From: Neolecta irregularis DAH-3
Lineage: Eukaryota; Ascomycota; Neolectomycetes; Neolectales; Neolectaceae
Assembly (NCBI GenBank): GCA_001929475.1
Contig: LXFE01003800.1
Span: forward strand, 142 to 25,943
DNA: 25,802 nucleotides
Reading direction: 5' to 3'
Shown piece after piece: positions 22,432-25,802 of this stretch; the stretch's first letter is position 1, and each line of letters starts with the position of its first letter. A program made the translations under genes and the position numbers. The notes below the pieces were generated by a model. The model had not been told where the DNA came from and did not search any database. It was given only the letters and a program-made list of their open reading frames with translations.

Positions 22432-25400
22432 CTACCTCCACAGCTGATACCACCGTTGTTCGCTTTCCTCTTCCCCTTCTTCAGCAACCTTCCAGTCCTG
22501 AAGAACATTCAAAAAGATCTGCTCAAGCTCGATGGGCTTCAACGAATAATGTTTTATATTGAGAGCTGTTTTGTGCTCCTCCAAAACTTTGATTAACCCG
22601 ACGATATGGGAGGAATTTTCAGGTTGGGGAATTTGTAGCTTTATATTTCGATCCAGTGATTCGTCGATCACAATCATCTCTGGATATTTTGACACAAGAA
22701 AGTCGTGGGTAGCTCTCGTCGAAGAGGTCATGACATCAACTTGTATGCTTTGTCCAAGTCCAGAACGGAGATTGTCGATAGTGCCAATAGCAAGCAGACG
22801 CTTAGCGAGAATGGAAACTCTGTTCGAGAGTATGACAGCTTCGGTCATATCGTGAGTCGTCAGAAGTACAGCCCGCCCAGCCGCGAGAGAAGGGAATACA
22901 TTCCATATAATGCGTTTGGCCATTGGATCAAGACCGCAGCTGGGTTCATCGAGAAGAAGAACTGAGGGATTTCCTGAAAGGTAAGCATCGAATTAAGAAC
23001 ATCATTTCATACCCAATAACGCAATTGCTAGACTCAACTTTCTGGCGTTTCCACCTGATAATTTCGCGCAGCTTCTTTCAGAAAATTGTGCAAGCCCAAT
23101 GACGCGCATTAAGGTCTCGATATTTTGATGTCGCTGACCTTTTGGAATTCCCTTGATGTCCGCATAGAATTGTAATTGCTGCCGTACGGTCAAATTATCC
23201 TACAAAAATAAATGATGTGGAATCATAAAACCAAACCTGTGCATCAAACTGCGGACAAACACCAAGATGCCATCTAGCCTGACTTCGATTCAGTGTGACA
23301 GAATCACCTTGGACAAAAATGTCTCCGTGGTCAGATTTGACGACTCCTCTAATTTGTTCAAAGATGGTTGTTTTCCCCGCCGAATTCGGGCCACAAATGA
23401 CCAAACATTCACCTTGCTGAACACCAAATGTAACATTATCGACAGCCTTTAGCTTTCCAAAGGACTTAGAAAGTTGTATGACTTGAAGAGCATCATCTGA
23501 GCCATCCAGCAGTCGAATCTCTTCAGCATCAACGTTGGAATTCTTGCTTATGGCTGACTTCTCGTGATCTGGGTTTTGTAGTCTTCTACGAGAAAAGTGA
23601 AATGAACTGGCATCATTCCAAACAAGAAAAATGAAGTAAGCAGCAGACTGAACAATCAAATAAAAGAAACAACTTCCATATAAGCGCCAATCTCCACCAA
23701 CGTTTGATGGTAAATTATCCTCATTGACACAGCGTGCTTGAAATCCGTTGACAGCAACATAAAAAGCACGAATGCATGGAATCACGGGATGGAGCCAGCC
23801 TAAAGTATAGAAGAACAAATTGAGGTTTCTTTTCTTCATTAAAGGATCTGCATATGCGACAATTCCAAGGTTACCGCCGAGGAATGCCACAAAGAAGAAC
23901 AGCAACAGGGTCGCACTCAACGCAAATGCAGAAAACTGACTCTTTGACTTCAAGGACAGAATATAGCCCAGCAATGTAGCTGCAATACTGAAGAACATGA
24001 GAACGACAGAAAAAATACCAAGGCCGAAAAGGGAGATTTCTCCGAGTTTTATTCCCCCATAGAGCAAGACTCCAATTAAGGTGCTTATGGTAACCATAAG
24101 CGGTATTTCATGCAATAGATGGCCCGCCCAAACAGCCAAAGGGTTCATTTGATTAGAGTACTGCAGCGATCGAACGTTTCGAATCTTTTCGTATGTTGGA
24201 TATAAAACCGGCAACGATACCCACACTGCGCTTGCGAGCATCAAAAATCCAAGAAATGCGAGCCATGAAAATTCACCATCAGCAGCGTAGATGGCCACGC
24301 TACGATAGGGTAGGACCCCATATCCTGTATGGAGCCTTAGGCCCTTGGAGCCTATGATTTGATTGAATCGGATATTGTTGACAATATTCAATAAACTACC
24401 CGCCTTGGCGAAATCTCCGTTTAAGGGCCATGCTACTATAGCTCTCTCTGTGGAACAGAAAATCCCGCCAGACATACTGTAGCCAACTCTTTCATCATTT
24501 TGATTTTGCATGTCAACAAATGTCTCTCGCATTTTCTCAGGTGTGGAAGCAATCGTTAGATCTGTTAAATTCAAAGTTGTAGAGGAAAGAATATCCTTGT
24601 CTGGACCAACACAAATCGGATCATACTCAGAAATCCCTCTGTGGTGAAACTCGTGCCCAGGAATAACATATCGGTGTATCTCGTCGCACGGAGCATGAAG
24701 ACGTAGACCAATCCAGTGGAGAGAAAGCCAAACAGTGGCAACCACCAAAGCAATCGTCAGAATAGGGATGAGAAAGTAATGACGTTTAGTAATGAGAATT
24801 CGCTTTTTGGCCTGAGCGAGAATCTGAAAAAAACTTCCTATTCGACGTCCACTTGATAAATTTATCTTCTCTTCAGTTTCCTCATCGTCTGGGGTTTTTT
24901 CAGCCATTTCTTCCTTGGCAAGTTTCAAGAATACTTCTTCTAAAGTTGGGCCTTCAACGGAAACATTTTGTTCCTCTAAGCCATGGAGTATCTCTGTAAC
25001 GGCAATGGGATCTTTAGCAAAGTATTGCTTGTCTTTAACGCAAACGGTATACCCGTTTCCGAATTTGTTCTTCAATTCCAAAGGTTCGCCGAAACATTTG
25101 ATGACTCCATTCGACATGACCGCAATCCAATCACCGAGAAGATCTGCTTCTTCGAGATAATGGGTGGTCTGAATGAATGTGCGTTTCCCCCGATTTGCTA
25201 GGAGGATTTTCCAAATCTTTCGACGCGATAACGGATCGAGACCGCTCGAAACTTCATCGAGACAACAGACTATTGACCATTAACAGATGAACAGGGAAGG
25301 CATACCTGTAGAACCGCCGACAAGGGATACAAGAAGCTGCAACCGTCGTTTCATTCCACCAGACAAATCTTTTGATTGAGAATTTTGTTTGAGAGTCAGA

Positions 25401-25802
25401 TCGCATTCATACAGTAAGGCGGACAAATCCTCATTGTTGGAACTCTTGATTCGACGCCATATATCCGCATGTTGTAGAGGTGTCAGCTCGTCCCATAAAA
25501 TGTTCTTCTGAGGACATAACGAAACGGTTCCAGGTGGCAGTTCCCAACGCTTTCGACCAAATATCTTCATCGTACCTTTCGGAGCACGTATTAGACCTGT
25601 AAGACAATTCAATGTCGTTGATTTTCCAGAGCCGTTGGATCCGACAAGACAGACTATTGAACCGACGGGCACGGATAGGGAAATATTGTTGACAGCAGTG
25701 ACTTTCTTTCGATTGAAACATGTGGAAGAAGAATAAGTTTTAGTAAGATTCTCAATTGATACCGCAGGAGCGGATTTATCGGGGGGTTTCGACCGACGAA
25801 AT
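22432..25802 (-). CDS. ABCA-type (ABC subfamily A) full-length transporter, N-terminal part outside window
   Basis: Minus-strand exons at 25802-25306 (open to the window edge), 25269-23237, 23199-23013 and 22973-22432, with introns of 36, 37 and 39 bases, encode about 1085 visible residues. In order: nucleotide-binding domain 1 (Walker A GSNGSGKST, Q-loop CPQKN, signature LSGGMKRRL, Walker B CCLDEVSSGLDP, H-loop TTHYLEEAD); a transmembrane domain with a large extracellular loop after its first helix, then several helices (24270-23750); and nucleotide-binding domain 2 (Walker A GPNSAGKTT, CPQFDAQ, LSGGNARKLS, LLLDEPSCGLDP, LLTTHDMTEA). The large loop after the first helix and the NARKLS signature are ABCA hallmarks. 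ABCA proteins move lipids or related compounds across membranes. In the second Walker A the usual second glycine is serine. The gene converges on the P450. Confidence 0.93.

Noticed and set aside
22258-22596. Plus-strand 112-codon frame with hydrophobic C-terminus
   Set aside because: It spans the retroelement leader and the antisense of the ABCA 3' end, with no domain support.

Overview
This window is nuclear DNA of a fungus. The evidence is a set of fungal housekeeping genes (Prp2 splicing helicase, Ubp6 deubiquitinase, Pbs2/Wis1-type MAPKK), a filamentous-fungus style cytochrome P450, an auxin-efflux-carrier family transporter, copia-like LTR pieces, a short run of TTAGGG-type telomere repeat, and GT-AG introns of only 32 to 46 bases. 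The species cannot be fixed from the sequence. The P450 and secreted proteins look like those of a filamentous, possibly plant- or host-associated, ascomycete-like fungus. Most genes look broken in raw ORFs. Removing the tiny introns restores intact proteins, and every exon join given here keeps the frame.

Layout. 1-740: LTR tip and repeat-like DNA. 747-1963: intact secreted protein with an apple/PAN-like cysteine motif (copy 1 of a local family). 2990-4334: auxin-efflux-carrier family transporter, followed by a decayed tandem copy of its 3' end (4615-5098). 5628-6219 (minus): small secreted protein. 6471-8100 (minus): Ubp6/USP14. 8834-9177: broken copy 2 of the secreted family, ending at a telomere-repeat junction, then a kinesin-like fragment. 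9742-11049: copy 3, broken and interrupted by an assembly gap. 11566-12070 (minus): pieces of an unidentified membrane protein. 12374-15363: Prp2. 15615-17134 (minus): Pbs2-type MAPKK with a 200-base purine tract just upstream. 17135-19627: intergenic DNA with short repeats and AP-1/Gcn4-like sites. 19628-21523: cytochrome P450 with 11 exons. 22037-22211: copia-like LTR. 22432-25802 (minus): ABCA-type transporter running off the window edge.

How they fit together. The conserved genes act in separate core processes (splicing, proteasome-associated deubiquitination, osmotic/stress MAPK signalling) and are not an operon or gene cluster. Between them lie accessory, fast-changing features: the three-copy secreted family, the small secreted protein, the P450, the ABCA transporter, LTR scraps and the telomere-repeat junction. 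The most notable points are the uniformly minute introns, the secreted family broken at an internal telomere repeat, and the duplicated flanks at the assembly gap.
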